From contig NZ_CP113061.1 in NCBI RefSeq assembly GCF_026625745.1, positions 3,627,001 to 3,691,000 of the forward strand: DNA of 64,000 nt, given 5' to 3'. A program made the position numbers and the translations under genes. Below, piece after piece: positions 16,240-25,862 of the stretch; the first letter of the stretch is position 1; each line of letters starts with the position of its first letter. This stretch comes from Asticcacaulis sp. SL142. Lineage in GTDB: Bacteria; Pseudomonadota; Alphaproteobacteria; Caulobacterales; Caulobacteraceae. The notes below the pieces were generated by a model. That model made no database searches. It was not told the DNA's origin and saw only the letters and a program-made list of their open reading frames with translations.

Positions 16240-17640
16240 CTATTTCATTGACATAGCGTAATTCATGACATCATACAGAAAGGTCGATTCCACCGTGCCG
16301 GAAATCAGGTGCGCTTGCGGGCCGGAAGCATAGACCGGCACATCTTCGCCGGTGTGCTGGGCGCTCGATAGCGGCACCAGGGTCGGCTGTTTGAAATCGG
16401 GTGCCAGTGCCTCATCCTGCGTCAGATCATGATCGTGCGGCCCCAGCGCAGATGGGCCGGAGGCGTAGGCCAACACCGTGCGGCCCTTACCGTTTTTATC
16501 CGGCTCATTGACACCGCGATTGCGGGCAAGGCCCATGATCGGTTCTTCGCGGGTAGAGCCCGCCGATTGAGTCAGGCCGTGGCTGTGGTCGGCGGTAACG
16601 ATGATCAGAGTGTCTCTGGCATCAGTTTTACTGAGGGCGACCTGCACGGCCTTATCCAGTTCATCGACATCGGTCAGCGCCCGGTAAGCATTGTTCTGAT
16701 GGTGCCATTTATCGATGGCGGCCGATTCCACCAGCAGGAAAAAGCCGTCAGGATCGTTGGACAAAACCTCAATGGCCTTGGCGGTCATGTCGGCCAGGTT
16801 GGGGACTTCGGTCTGGTTCTTATGATCGACGACCGAGGGCAGATCGCCCTCAGCAAACAGGCCGAGCAGTTTTGAGGTGTTGTTTGCATCGACCGCGCTT
16901 AGGGCTGATTTTCCGGTCACGACCTGAGCTTTGGCTTGTGCGGCCCAAACCTTCGTCAGGTCTTGGTCCTTACGCTTGCCGCCATCTGCAACGGTCTGAA
17001 AACGCGCCAGATCACCGCCCAGCACCACATCCATGCGGACATCTTCGGCGGCTTCGACCATTTGGCGGGCCAGATCGACACACCCGGATTTGGCAGCGTC
17101 GGCGGGCAGTTCTGAATCTGAGCGCCAGCCGCGGGTGGATGTGTGGCCATAGGCTCCGGCCGGTGTGGCGTCGGTGATTCCAGAGGTGGTCACGACGCCT
17201 GCGGATTTGCCCATGCGCTTGGCCTGTTCGGCTATGGTCGGGATATGGGTTGCCCTGAGCGCGCAGGCCTTTGAGGTGACCGTGGCATCAACCCCGATCG
17301 CGCCATTGATGGTCTTAACGCCGGTAGTGATGGCGGAAATGCCGTTGGCCGAGTCGGTGACAAACTTATCGGCCGAATAGGTCTTGGAAAACGCCGAATA
17401 GGGCAGGGTCTCAAAGGTCAGCCGATAGGACGCGCCGTCCTGCCCACGCGCCTGTCCGGCCATGATGCGGCCAGCGGTGACCGAATTGATGCCCATGCCG
17501 TCGCCGATAAACAGGATGATGTTTTTGGCTTTACCGGTATTGGGCGTGCGCGCCAAAGCCACGTCCAGAGCCGGGGAGGCCGGTTGCGCCCATACCGGTG
17601 TGGTTATGAGGGCGGTAGCGAGACACAGGGCGGCTTTCAT
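16240..17640 (-). CDS. Alkaline phosphatase (PhoA-type)
   Basis: 466 residues from the ATG at 17640, chosen because GGAG lies seven bases upstream and the signal peptide MKAALCLATALITTPVWA starts there; the longer frame adds six residues. Zinc/magnesium ligand Asp47 (LFIGDGMG), the nucleophile Ser97 in TDSANG, and the later VTADHSHG and SAQHTGEDVPVYASGP metal-binding blocks are all present, so it should be active on periplasmic phosphomonoesters. It lies 64 bases beyond the stop of the STN-TonB receptor, past a strong terminator, so it is probably transcribed separately. It may release phosphate or sugars from phosphorylated substrates. Confidence 0.93.
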   Translation of the reverse strand: MKAALCLATALITTPVWAQPASPALDVALARTPNTGKAKNIILFIGDGMGINSVTAGRIMAGQARGQDGASYRLTFETLPYSAFSKTYSADKFVTDSANGISAITTGVKTINGAIGVDATVTSKACALRATHIPTIAEQAKRMGKSAGVVTTSGITDATPAGAYGHTSTRGWRSDSELPADAAKSGCVDLARQMVEAAEDVRMDVVLGGDLARFQTVADGGKRKDQDLTKVWAAQAKAQVVTGKSALSAVDANNTSKLLGLFAEGDLPSVVDHKNQTEVPNLADMTAKAIEVLSNDPDGFFLLVESAAIDKWHHQNNAYRALTDVDELDKAVQVALSKTDARDTLIIVTADHSHGLTQSAGSTREEPIMGLARNRGVNEPDKNGKGRTVLAYASGPSALGPHDHDLTQDEALAPDFKQPTLVPLSSAQHTGEDVPVYASGPQAHLISGTVESTFLYDVMNYAMSMK

Positions 17641-17659
17641 CGGTGTACTCCTCAGCAAA

Positions 17660-17698
17660 ATTACAAAATCCCGCCCGGTGTTGGAGAACCGGGCGGGA
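17660..17698 (-). terminator. Rho-independent terminator after STN-TonB receptor
   Basis: A 10-bp perfect GC-rich stem, CCCGCCCGGT (17670-17679) and ACCGGGCGGG (17688-17697), with an 8-base loop. On the minus strand it is followed by ATTTTGTAATTTT. It separates the receptor (stop 17722) from the phosphatase gene. Confidence 0.85.
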
Positions 17699-17721
17699 GG
17701 TCATCAGGTTACGGGCGGGAA

Positions 17722-20700
17722 CTAGAACTTGGCCCGAACCCCGATGGAGACGGTGCGGCCATTATAGGTATAGCCGCCGAACTGGCCGTTCTGGGCGAAC
17801 TGCCACTGGGCTTCGTTGGTCAGGTTCTGGGCTTCGGCCACGATGCTGTAGCGGTCATCGATCTTATAGCTGATATTGCCGTCGAGCGAGCCGTATTCTT
17901 TTTCGTTCAGGTTGCTCAGGCCGCCGGTGCCGACCGAGGCCAGTACATCATCGACCCATGAATAGGACAGGCGCGCGCCCAGCTTATCCTTTTCATAGAA
18001 GACGGTGATGTTGTAGCTGTTCTCCGCCACGTTCTGCATCTTGTCCTTAAGGGTGGCCGAATAGGTCGCCTCAGAATCTGTCCAGGTATAGTTGGCCAGC
18101 GCGCCCAGACCATCGAACGGGGCGGGCAGGAACTTAAAGTTCTGCTGCCAGGCCAGCTCAAAGCCCTTGACCCAGGCTTCGCCGCCATTGACCGGCGCGG
18201 TCAGCAGGTAGTTCTGGCCGTCGATAGCAATTGTGGTGTTCTGGTTATACACAAAGGTGGTGATGTCCTTATAGAACACCCCGCCGATCAGGGCCGAACC
18301 CGGTGCGAAGTACCACTCGGCGGTCAGGTCGAACTGATTGGCCTCAAACGGATCGAGCAGCGGATTGCCGCCGACGGCAGTAAAGACCGTACCCGATGAA
18401 TTAAGCGTCAGGCGCGGCGACAGGTCAGCCAGTGATGGACGGGTGATGACCTTGGCGGCGGCGGCATGGATTTGAATGTCGTCGCGCAGTTCGTAGACAA
18501 AGTTGGCACTCGGTAGGGTGTCCTTATAGGTCTTATCAAAGCTGACCGGCACGGCGGCAGAGCCGGTGTCGGCATGGCCCTGTGAGGTCTGGTCGGTTTC
18601 GGCATAGCGTACACCGATTTCACCGCGTAGGGACCGCTCGAACACCATGGTGTCGATATTGGTGGCGACATAGGCGGCCTTGATCTTTTCGGCCACATAA
18701 TATGAGTTTCTCAGATCGCCGCGCGCCGGGGCGGCATTGGCGATGGCTGATGTGTCCAGAATAGCCAGAAATGCATCGCGGTTTGGCAGCAGCCAGGTCT
18801 GGGGCAGGGTGCCGGACACTTCGCTCAGGAAGTCGTCTTCGGGGAAGCCGTCATAGAACTCACGGCCGAACAGGGTGTTGTTGCCGCCGATGGTCTGACC
18901 TGACTTATTGCGGGTGAAGTTGATATCGCGGCGGTTATATTCACGCGAACGGTCACGGAATTTGACGCCGCCGGAAATCTGGCTGAACACGCCCCAGCTC
19001 AGGTCGCGTTTGGCGTCGAACTGGACGGCATCTTCTTCGTCGGTCGAGTCGTTGATGCGCCATTCCAGACGGCGGAACGGCAGGATCGGATCGTTCAGGT
19101 CGCGGGTCAGGAAATCAAGGCTGGGTACCCCATCACCAACTTGCGGGATATAAAACTCTAACGCGCCGGAATTGCCCAGTACGCGGGTGCGGGTGATCGG
19201 CTTATCGGTATTGGAGTAGGCGCGCGCCACATAGACGCTGCCCGACAGATCCCATTCGCCCAGACGATGCTTGACGGTCAGATCGGTCAGCATGTTGTCG
19301 TGGGTCAGGTAGTCGATCTCACGGCCGATCTGGGTGCTGGTTGAGGTGGTGCGCCCGCCGACGAGGGCGCCATTTTCAACCTTTGCGGTGCCAGGCACCA
19401 GCGATGACAAAACGAAATCAGCCGAATAGGTCAGTTCGTCATAGAAGTTGTCGAGATAGGTGTAAAAGCTGGTCAGGGCGATTTCGGTATTTTCGGTCGG
19501 GCGCCATTGCAGAGCGGCGGTCAGGCCATAGCGTTCGCGGCGTTCGCGCTCCAGGGTCGGGCGCACAGCGGACGGGGTGAAGTTGGTATCGGTGACACCG
19601 TCGCCGGTGACATCGATCTTATTGGCCGCCCAGCTTACGCCGGTGATGCGATCCGAACGCAGGGAGCGGATGCCGTAATTGGCGGAGACCAGCGCGCCAA
19701 ACGTGCGGTCTTCGTTGTTCCAGCTAATGAGGGCCGATGCCTTGGGATCAACCTTATCGGCCAGTTCAACATAGGTGGTGGTCAGGCTGACCGAGGTCGT
19801 CGGTTTTTTGAAATCAAGCGGCTTAAAGGTGCGGATGTTGATCGTGCCGCCGATGGCACCTTCGTCAAGTGAGGCCAGCGGCGACTTGATGACTTCGACG
19901 CCGGAAACCAGTTCTGACGCCATGGTGTCAAAGCGGAACTGGCGGCCCGACTGGCCCGAGTCGCGGACGTTTTCGTTCACGGCGGCGCTGCGGCCATCGA
20001 TGGTCACGTTCTGGAAGTTGGGGCCAAGGCCGCGCACCCGCACGAACAGACCTTCGCCACGGTCGCGGGTGATGGAGATTCCCGGCACGCGCTGCAGCGC
20101 TTCGGCAATGTTGTTGGACGGGAACTTACCGATATCTTCGGCATTGATGACGTCGATGACGTTGACGGCCTTGCGTTTCTCATTGAGCGACTTAGCCAGT
20201 GAGCTTCTGAAACCGGTGACGACAACTTCTTCGATGGCTTCGGGGGCGGTGGTGTCCGCTTGCGGGACTGAGGCTGCGGCCATAACCGGGGTGACGGTTT
20301 GGGCGGTAGCTTTTGTGACACCGGCTTTGACGATCACCGTATCGCCCTTGAGGCTATAGCTCAGGTTCTGACCGGACAGCAGGCTGCCCAGAGCCTGATC
20401 TACACTGATGTTGCCCTTGACGCCGCGGGTGGTCTTACCGGCCAGAAGGGCGGGGTCAGCGACGACCTGCACGCCCGATGTGCGCGACAACTGCACCAGA
20501 GCGGTGTTCAGGTCACCGGCCTTAATGTCAACCGTGACGACGCGGTTGGCGACGGTCTGGGCCTGCGCGGTGACGGCGACCATGCCCGCCCCCAGATTGA
20601 GCGCGGCCAGCGACGCCGACAGGCATAGAATGCGATGAAAATTAAAAGTCAAAACCAGATCCCCATGAATAGATTGCTCAGCCCCAGTGACGAGCGTCTT

Positions 20701-20745
20701 ACGGTTAAAGGGACGGATGAGAGACGGATTTACCCGACAGGTCAT
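17722..20745 (-). CDS. TonB-dependent receptor with STN signalling domain
   Basis: 1,007 residues as the longest frame. After a signal peptide (CLSASLAALNLGAGMVAVTA) comes a Secretin/TonB N-terminal domain at about residues 70-140 (VDIKAGDLNTALVQLSRTSG, then VDQALGSLLSGQNLSYSLKG). A TonB box-like EEVVVTGFRSSL, plug and barrel follow, ending VSIGVRAKF. The STN domain is the part that talks to a FecR protein in FecA-type surface signalling. It lies 38 bases downstream of fecR and the sigma gene, so the three form one operon-like set. The start is uncertain: the first 35 residues are not signal-like and a TTG near 20652 could be the true start. Ligand unknown. Confidence 0.9.
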   Translation of the reverse strand: MTCRVNPSLIRPFNRKTLVTGAEQSIHGDLVLTFNFHRILCLSASLAALNLGAGMVAVTAQAQTVANRVVTVDIKAGDLNTALVQLSRTSGVQVVADPALLAGKTTRGVKGNISVDQALGSLLSGQNLSYSLKGDTVIVKAGVTKATAQTVTPVMAAASVPQADTTAPEAIEEVVVTGFRSSLAKSLNEKRKAVNVIDVINAEDIGKFPSNNIAEALQRVPGISITRDRGEGLFVRVRGLGPNFQNVTIDGRSAAVNENVRDSGQSGRQFRFDTMASELVSGVEVIKSPLASLDEGAIGGTINIRTFKPLDFKKPTTSVSLTTTYVELADKVDPKASALISWNNEDRTFGALVSANYGIRSLRSDRITGVSWAANKIDVTGDGVTDTNFTPSAVRPTLERERRERYGLTAALQWRPTENTEIALTSFYTYLDNFYDELTYSADFVLSSLVPGTAKVENGALVGGRTTSTSTQIGREIDYLTHDNMLTDLTVKHRLGEWDLSGSVYVARAYSNTDKPITRTRVLGNSGALEFYIPQVGDGVPSLDFLTRDLNDPILPFRRLEWRINDSTDEEDAVQFDAKRDLSWGVFSQISGGVKFRDRSREYNRRDINFTRNKSGQTIGGNNTLFGREFYDGFPEDDFLSEVSGTLPQTWLLPNRDAFLAILDTSAIANAAPARGDLRNSYYVAEKIKAAYVATNIDTMVFERSLRGEIGVRYAETDQTSQGHADTGSAAVPVSFDKTYKDTLPSANFVYELRDDIQIHAAAAKVITRPSLADLSPRLTLNSSGTVFTAVGGNPLLDPFEANQFDLTAEWYFAPGSALIGGVFYKDITTFVYNQNTTIAIDGQNYLLTAPVNGGEAWVKGFELAWQQNFKFLPAPFDGLGALANYTWTDSEATYSATLKDKMQNVAENSYNITVFYEKDKLGARLSYSWVDDVLASVGTGGLSNLNEKEYGSLDGNISYKIDDRYSIVAEAQNLTNEAQWQFAQNGQFGGYTYNGRTVSIGVRAKF

Positions 20746-20783
20746 TTCGTGAATTATTCATGACATGCCTAAGCTTATGTATT

Positions 20784-21740
20784 TCAACGTATAATTATTG
20801 ACCCGTTTTCGCGGGCGACCTCAAAGCCGTGCACAACCGCCAGGGTCTCCAACTGGCTTTGCGGGTCATCGAGGCGCAAACGGCCGATGATGCGCTTATC
20901 TTTCAGGGCCGCGTTTTCAAAGCGGATGGCCACACCGGAGCGGCGGGTAAATTCCTGCGCGACTCGCTCTAAGCTCCAGTTATCGGGCTCGATCCAGCCG
21001 GCGCGCCAGTCACCACCGTCCGGATCAAAGGCCGCCAGCGGTGTGATGGCACCATCCGCCAGGCGCGCCCTCATGCCGCGGGTGAACAGGCCAAATTTAC
21101 GGTCGTTGCCCTTGAGCCTGACCTTGCCCTCATAGACATTCAGTTCAACGCCATCCGGCATATAGCTTAGGTTAAACTGGGTGCCTAAGACCCGGACATC
21201 GCCGCCATCGAGCGCGACCGTAAAGGGCCGGTCGGCATCTTTGGCGACGGCAAAATAGGCCTCCCCCTGGCTTAGGCGCACATGACGGCGATAGGGGGTT
21301 ATGCGGGCTTCCACGCGGCTGGCACCATTGATATGCAGATCGGTGCCATCGCTTAAGCGCACCTCACGCGGCTGTCCGGCCTCCGTTTCATAGACGCTGA
21401 GCGGTGTGAACTGATCATACACGACCGGCGGCAGCAAGAAGGCGGCAACTGCGACCGCAGCGGCGGCCATGATGCCACCGGCCATGAACCTACGCCGCGT
21501 CGCCTTCACGGCAGCTATATTGACGGCAGGCGGGGTGTCAAAGGCCGCCAGCGCATCGTTCAACGCCGCGTCGCGCGCCACACGCATCAGGGTATCATAG
21601 GCGATCCGGTGGCGGGGATCGCGCGTGATCCACTCATCGAAGGCTGCGGTCGTGAACTTTGTATCGTGCAGCTGGCGATCAACAAATCCGGCGGCAACGT
21701 CCCAAATGGTGTCTGTGATATCCGCCGTCTCAGGAGTCAT
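20784..21740 (-). CDS. FecR-family anti-sigma/sigma-regulator protein
   Basis: 318 residues. Residues 1-85 are the cytoplasmic FecR N-terminal domain (AAGFVDRQLHDTKFTTAAFD, then EWITRDPRHRIAYDTLMRV). A membrane segment lies at about 90-107 (MAGGIMAAAAVAVAAFLLPP). The periplasmic FecR domain follows (TEAGQPREVRLSDGTDLHIN, then GEAYFAVAKDADRPFTV) and a C-terminal STN-like segment ends DDPQSQLETLAVVHGFEV. It overlaps the sigma-factor gene by 11 bases, indicating coupling. It should hold or activate the sigma factor in response to the downstream STN-TonB receptor. Confidence 0.9.
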   Translation of the reverse strand: MTPETADITDTIWDVAAGFVDRQLHDTKFTTAAFDEWITRDPRHRIAYDTLMRVARDAALNDALAAFDTPPAVNIAAVKATRRRFMAGGIMAAAAVAVAAFLLPPVVYDQFTPLSVYETEAGQPREVRLSDGTDLHINGASRVEARITPYRRHVRLSQGEAYFAVAKDADRPFTVALDGGDVRVLGTQFNLSYMPDGVELNVYEGKVRLKGNDRKFGLFTRGMRARLADGAITPLAAFDPDGGDWRAGWIEPDNWSLERVAQEFTRRSGVAIRFENAALKDKRIIGRLRLDDPQSQLETLAVVHGFEVARENGSIIIR

Positions 21741-22248
21741 ATTTTACGCGCTTCTTTTCGGCTTTTTCGAGATGGTCGTGCAGTTGGCGCAGGGCCCGTG
21801 AGATATGTTTTTCGACGGCGTCAGGACTAAGGTTCAGGGCCTTGCCAATCTCTTCGCAGGTTTCGCCCCGGACGCGCCTACGGATCAGTACTTCGCGCCG
21901 CAGCGGCGGCATCCCTTTTAAGGCATCCGTGAAAACATCCAGTCGCTGGCGGTGCATCAGGATCTGCTCCGGCAAGGGTTGATTGCAGGCAAGGTCAGTG
22001 TCGATTTCTTCGGTGGGACGCGCTTTGGCAGCCCGGAAATGGTCGTTAATCAGGTTGGTGGCGATGGTGCGGGCCAGAGCGGTGAGGTTCTCGACGGCGT
22101 GGCGGCGACTGTAGCTGATCAGGCGGGTCAGGGTTTCCTGGACCACATCTTCGCGCACGGCCTCATCGCGCACCTTGCCCGCGACAAACTGCATGAGACG
22201 GCCGCGCTCCTGCGGCACCCAGAAATGTTCGGGTAGTCCTGTGGCCAT
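21730..22248 (-). CDS. RNA polymerase sigma-70 factor, FecI-like ECF
   Basis: 172 residues with region 2 (REDVVQETLTRLISYSRRHA and the following LARTIATNLINDHFRA) and region 4 (LRREVLIRRRVRGETCEEIG, then NLSPDAVEKHISRALRQL). There is no extra domain, as expected for an ECF sigma. It heads the set sigma, FecR, STN-TonB receptor. In such systems binding of substrate at the receptor releases the sigma factor to transcribe the receptor and linked genes. The target promoter cannot be fixed from one example. The 80-base gap upstream separates it from ligD, whose stop lies at 22329. Confidence 0.9.
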   Translation of the reverse strand: MATGLPEHFWVPQERGRLMQFVAGKVRDEAVREDVVQETLTRLISYSRRHAVENLTALARTIATNLINDHFRAAKARPTEEIDTDLACNQPLPEQILMHRQRLDVFTDALKGMPPLRREVLIRRRVRGETCEEIGKALNLSPDAVEKHISRALRQLHDHLEKAEKKRVKYDS

Positions 22249-22328
22249 GCCTGCTGAATAGACGGCTTGGGTGACAGTTATATTACAACGTCATTGTTGC
22301 AACGCCTATCGGTCCGCCTATTCAACCC

Positions 22329-24875
22329 TCACGACTGAATGCCGAGTGCTGTCAATATCTTGCCGGACAGAGATTGCTTAACCTCAAATATATCCGCCCA
22401 CGGATCGGTTTTGAGGGTTGTGAGGCGCTTAGGCACCGTGGCAATGGTAAACTCATCCGGTTTAAGTTTGGGGGGCAACTCATCCCAGGCGATCGGCGTG
22501 GCCACGGTCGCACCATCACGGGCACGCACGGCAAAGGGGGCAATGGCGGTGGCGGTATAGTCGTTGCGTAGATAGTCGATGAAGACCTTACCTTTGCGCG
22601 CGGCCTTTGACGCCGTGGCGATATAGCGCTTAGGGTTATCGTGCGCCATCGACTGGGCAATGACGCGGGTAAAGGCCTTGATGGCGTCCCAGTCATGCTC
22701 AGGCATGATCGGCACGGTAACATGCAGGCCCTTGCCGCCGGTGGTTTTCAGGAAGCTTTGCAGGCCAAACTCAGCCATGCGATCGCGCACCTCGGTAGCG
22801 CCCGCGATAACATCCTCCCATTTGGCGTCTGGATCCGGATCGAGGTCGAAAATCATCCGGTCAGGCCGGTCATGACCCGAGGCCATGCAGCCCCACGGAT
22901 GGATTTCAATCACCCCCCATTGGATCAGGCTGATCAGGCCCTTGGCGTCTTCAATCATGATGTAGGATTCGCGCCGGCCCTTGACCTTGATGCCGCTGTC
23001 CTTGACGTGGGCCATTTTGGCCAGACCCATGTGGCGCTGGAAAAAGCAGTCACCACCAATGCCTTCCGGGCAGCGAATCATCGAGATCGGCCGTCCGGCA
23101 ATGTGGGGCAGGATATGGTCGGCAACGCTGAAGTAATATTGGGCGATATCGACCTTGGTGATATTCGTGCCTGGATAGACAATGCGGTCAGGGTGGGAGA
23201 TACGCACGCCGCCGACCTCAGAGTCTTTTGAGGACTTGCGCGGGGCAGTGGGTTTGGTTTTGGGGGCCACCCTGACCTCCTTTTCAGCTTCGGTCTCAGC
23301 CTTGGCGGTTTTGACGGCGTAGTCGCGGCTGACCTCTGTGGCCGGTTTGTCATCGCGCAGGCCCTGAAACGACGGGTGGCGCAGGCGGCCGTCTGAGGTC
23401 CACTCGCCGAACTGCACCTCGGCCACCAGCTTAGGCGTCACCCAGTTCGCCCCGCGTCGGGCCAGGGCCGGCACGCCCTCAAACGGATTATCATCAGCCA
23501 GGGTATCGAGGCGTCTGCGCAGGTCTATAGAGCTATCAGCCGTAAAACCGGTGCCGACCTTGCCCGCATAGATCAGGCGATCCTCGTCATAATAACCGAC
23601 CAGCAGCGCAGCGATGCCGCGTCCGCCCTTAGCGGGCAGGGTAAAGCCGCCAATGACAAATTCCTGACGCTTATGGCACTTGATCTTCAGCCACGACTTG
23701 CCGCGGCCTGAGCTATAGGGGGCATCAGCCCGTTTAGAGATCAGGCCCTCCATATCCATGTCGCAGATTTGCTGATGAAAGCTGTCGCCTTTTTTTGTAA
23801 AGTGCTCCGAATAGTTGATGCGATCATCGGTATCGGCGGCGTTCAGCATGGCTTCCAACTTGGCCTTGCGATCCAGCAGGGGCAGGGCGCGCAGGTCTTC
23901 GCCGTCCAGATGCAGGAAATCGAAAACGTAATATTGCAACGGGGCGCTATCCTCCCCACTCAAGGTCGCCTGCAGGGCTTTAAAATTGATGCGGCCATCA
24001 TCATCTACGGCCACGATTTCGCCGTCGAGTATGGCGGATTTTACCGGCAGACGGCCCAAAATTTCCGGCAGGGGCGCAAACTTGGCGGTCCAGTCTAACC
24101 CCGTGCGGGTTAGGAGGCGGGCGGTGCCATTCTCGATCAGCGCCTGTATTCGGTAGCCATCAAATTTGATTTCATGCACCCATTTATCGCCTTGCGGGAT
24201 GCTGACGGCCAAGGTCGCGAGTTCGGGCGGGACGAATTTGAGTTTCCCTGACTTGGCGGCCTTGGCAGGGGTGTCTTTTGGGCGCGAGTTCCAGACGTTA
24301 TTGCCCGCTTTGGCGATGTCGTCCATCGACCGGCCACTGATGATGGAGGTGGCCATAGTCTCCAGCCAGCTTTCCGCATCGTCTGTTGTGGATGCTTCAT
24401 CCTTATGCTTGATTAGCAGCCAGTTGGCGCGTCCCTTATCTTGCGGACGCGGTTTCATGCGCACCAGCGCCCAGTCGCCGGTCAAACGCTGCCCATGCAG
24501 CCGGAATTTGAGATTGCCGTCTTTTAAGCCCTTATGTGGGTCTTCCAGCGGCTCCCATGTCCCTTCGTCCCACATCATGACCGTGCCCCCGCCGTACTGG
24601 CCTTTGGGGATAATGCCCTCAAAACTGCCGTAACTGACGGGGTGGCCCTCGGTTTCGACCGCCAGCCGTTTATCATCGGGGTTGAGACTGGGCCCGCGGG
24701 TTACGGCCCAGGATTTCAGCACCCCGTCCAGTTCCAACCGGAAATCATAATGCAGACGGGTGGCGGCATGTTTCTGGATCAGGTAGCGAAATCCGCTGCC
24801 ATCGCCCAGCTTACCTTCCGGTTCGGCGGTTTTGGTAAAATCGCGCTTCTGATTATAAAGGTCGAGACTTGCCAT
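22329..24875 (-). CDS. ligD: DNA ligase D (NHEJ ligase/polymerase/phosphoesterase)
   Basis: 848 residues in the order phosphoesterase, ligase, polymerase. The phosphoesterase spans about 25-170 (HAATRLHYDFRLELDGVLKS, then GIIPKGQYGGGTVMMWDEG). The ligase starts near 215, with the adenylated lysine Lys237 in HEIKFDGYR and DGEIVAVDDDG, GLISKRADAPY and WLKIKC downstream. The polymerase/primase covers about 550-848, with SHPDRIVYPG at its start and LIQWGVIEIHPWGC, FDLDPDP and KTTGGKGLHVTVP. It joins double-strand breaks with Ku. It starts directly after the Ku stop (TAAATG), so the two are co-transcribed and probably translationally coupled. Confidence 0.95.
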   Translation of the reverse strand: MASLDLYNQKRDFTKTAEPEGKLGDGSGFRYLIQKHAATRLHYDFRLELDGVLKSWAVTRGPSLNPDDKRLAVETEGHPVSYGSFEGIIPKGQYGGGTVMMWDEGTWEPLEDPHKGLKDGNLKFRLHGQRLTGDWALVRMKPRPQDKGRANWLLIKHKDEASTTDDAESWLETMATSIISGRSMDDIAKAGNNVWNSRPKDTPAKAAKSGKLKFVPPELATLAVSIPQGDKWVHEIKFDGYRIQALIENGTARLLTRTGLDWTAKFAPLPEILGRLPVKSAILDGEIVAVDDDGRINFKALQATLSGEDSAPLQYYVFDFLHLDGEDLRALPLLDRKAKLEAMLNAADTDDRINYSEHFTKKGDSFHQQICDMDMEGLISKRADAPYSSGRGKSWLKIKCHKRQEFVIGGFTLPAKGGRGIAALLVGYYDEDRLIYAGKVGTGFTADSSIDLRRRLDTLADDNPFEGVPALARRGANWVTPKLVAEVQFGEWTSDGRLRHPSFQGLRDDKPATEVSRDYAVKTAKAETEAEKEVRVAPKTKPTAPRKSSKDSEVGGVRISHPDRIVYPGTNITKVDIAQYYFSVADHILPHIAGRPISMIRCPEGIGGDCFFQRHMGLAKMAHVKDSGIKVKGRRESYIMIEDAKGLISLIQWGVIEIHPWGCMASGHDRPDRMIFDLDPDPDAKWEDVIAGATEVRDRMAEFGLQSFLKTTGGKGLHVTVPIMPEHDWDAIKAFTRVIAQSMAHDNPKRYIATASKAARKGKVFIDYLRNDYTATAIAPFAVRARDGATVATPIAWDELPPKLKPDEFTIATVPKRLTTLKTDPWADIFEVKQSLSGKILTALGIQS

Positions 24876-25763
24876 TTAGCTGGCCTTTTTGCGCGGCGCT
24901 TTGGTGGAAGTTTTGGCGGTGGCGGGTTTGGCTTTCGTCGTCGTCTTGGGTTTGGCCTTTGCGGTGGGCTTTGTCGCTGGTTTGTCACCCTCTTTATCCT
25001 GCAAACTTTTGCGCAGGGCATCCATCAGGTTGATGACCTTGGCGGCTGGGCGATCCTCTTCAACGGCGGTCGGTTCACGGTTTTCGATCTTGGAATCAAT
25101 CAGGTCCTGCAAGGCCTGGCGGTAGTGATCCTTAAACTTACCCGCGTCGAAATTAGCCGTTTTGCGCCGGATCAGTTCCTTGGCCAAGTCCAGTTCTTCG
25201 GAGGATGCCTTGGCGTCGATATCTTCAAAATAAGGGTCCGATTCGCGCAGTTCATCCTCATAACGTAGGGTGTGCAGCAACAACCCGCTGCCGCAAGGCT
25301 TGACCGAACATAACCGCTCGCGCCCGCCGATCGCCAATTGGCCTAAGCCCACCTTTTTAGTCTGGCGCAGGGCATCGCGGATCACGGCAAAGGTGTCTTC
25401 GTCGGCTGATTTTTGCGGGGCGACGAAATAGGGGCTGTCGAAATAGATATCGTCAATGTCAGCCGCGGCGGCAAACTGCACGATATCGAGCGTGCGCAAT
25501 GACGGGATTTTCAAATCCTTGATCTCATCCGGTTCGATCAGGACATATTCACCCTTTTCAACCTCATAGCCCTTAATGATATCGTCGCGCTCGACCTCGG
25601 TGCCGTCGTCGGTGACGTTCTGGTGGCGGATTCGCTGACCAGTTTTGCGGTAGATTTCGTGCATGGCAATGGTGCGCGAACGATTGAGCGCCGAATAGAT
25701 ACTGACCGGCAAGGTCACCAGCGACATGCGCAAATTGCCGCTCCAATAGGGTCGCAAAGCCAT
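24876..25763 (-). CDS. ku: Ku DNA end-binding protein
   Basis: 295 residues. It starts MALRPYWSGNLRMSLVTLPV, the usual bacterial Ku opening, and carries the ring-forming core (RIRHQNVTDDGTEVERDDII, GYEVEKGEYVLIEPDEI, and LRYEDELRE) up to about residue 245. Residues 255-295 form a Lys/Ala/Thr-rich tail like those that bind DNA in bacterial Ku proteins. It binds double-strand ends and recruits LigD, which follows with no gap. It is divergent from an FAD oxidoreductase gene, 99 bases away. No regulator or sporulation signal is visible. Confidence 0.95.
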   Translation of the reverse strand: MALRPYWSGNLRMSLVTLPVSIYSALNRSRTIAMHEIYRKTGQRIRHQNVTDDGTEVERDDIIKGYEVEKGEYVLIEPDEIKDLKIPSLRTLDIVQFAAAADIDDIYFDSPYFVAPQKSADEDTFAVIRDALRQTKKVGLGQLAIGGRERLCSVKPCGSGLLLHTLRYEDELRESDPYFEDIDAKASSEELDLAKELIRRKTANFDAGKFKDHYRQALQDLIDSKIENREPTAVEEDRPAAKVINLMDALRKSLQDKEGDKPATKPTAKAKPKTTTKAKPATAKTSTKAPRKKAS

Positions 25764-25862
25764 TTTGGCCTCCGGATATGGGTTTCGTCAGAGGGTGCGC
25801 TTACCTCGCGTAAAAAGTCAGTCGGAATGTCATTTTTATATGGCGCACCGTACGCTTGGAAA

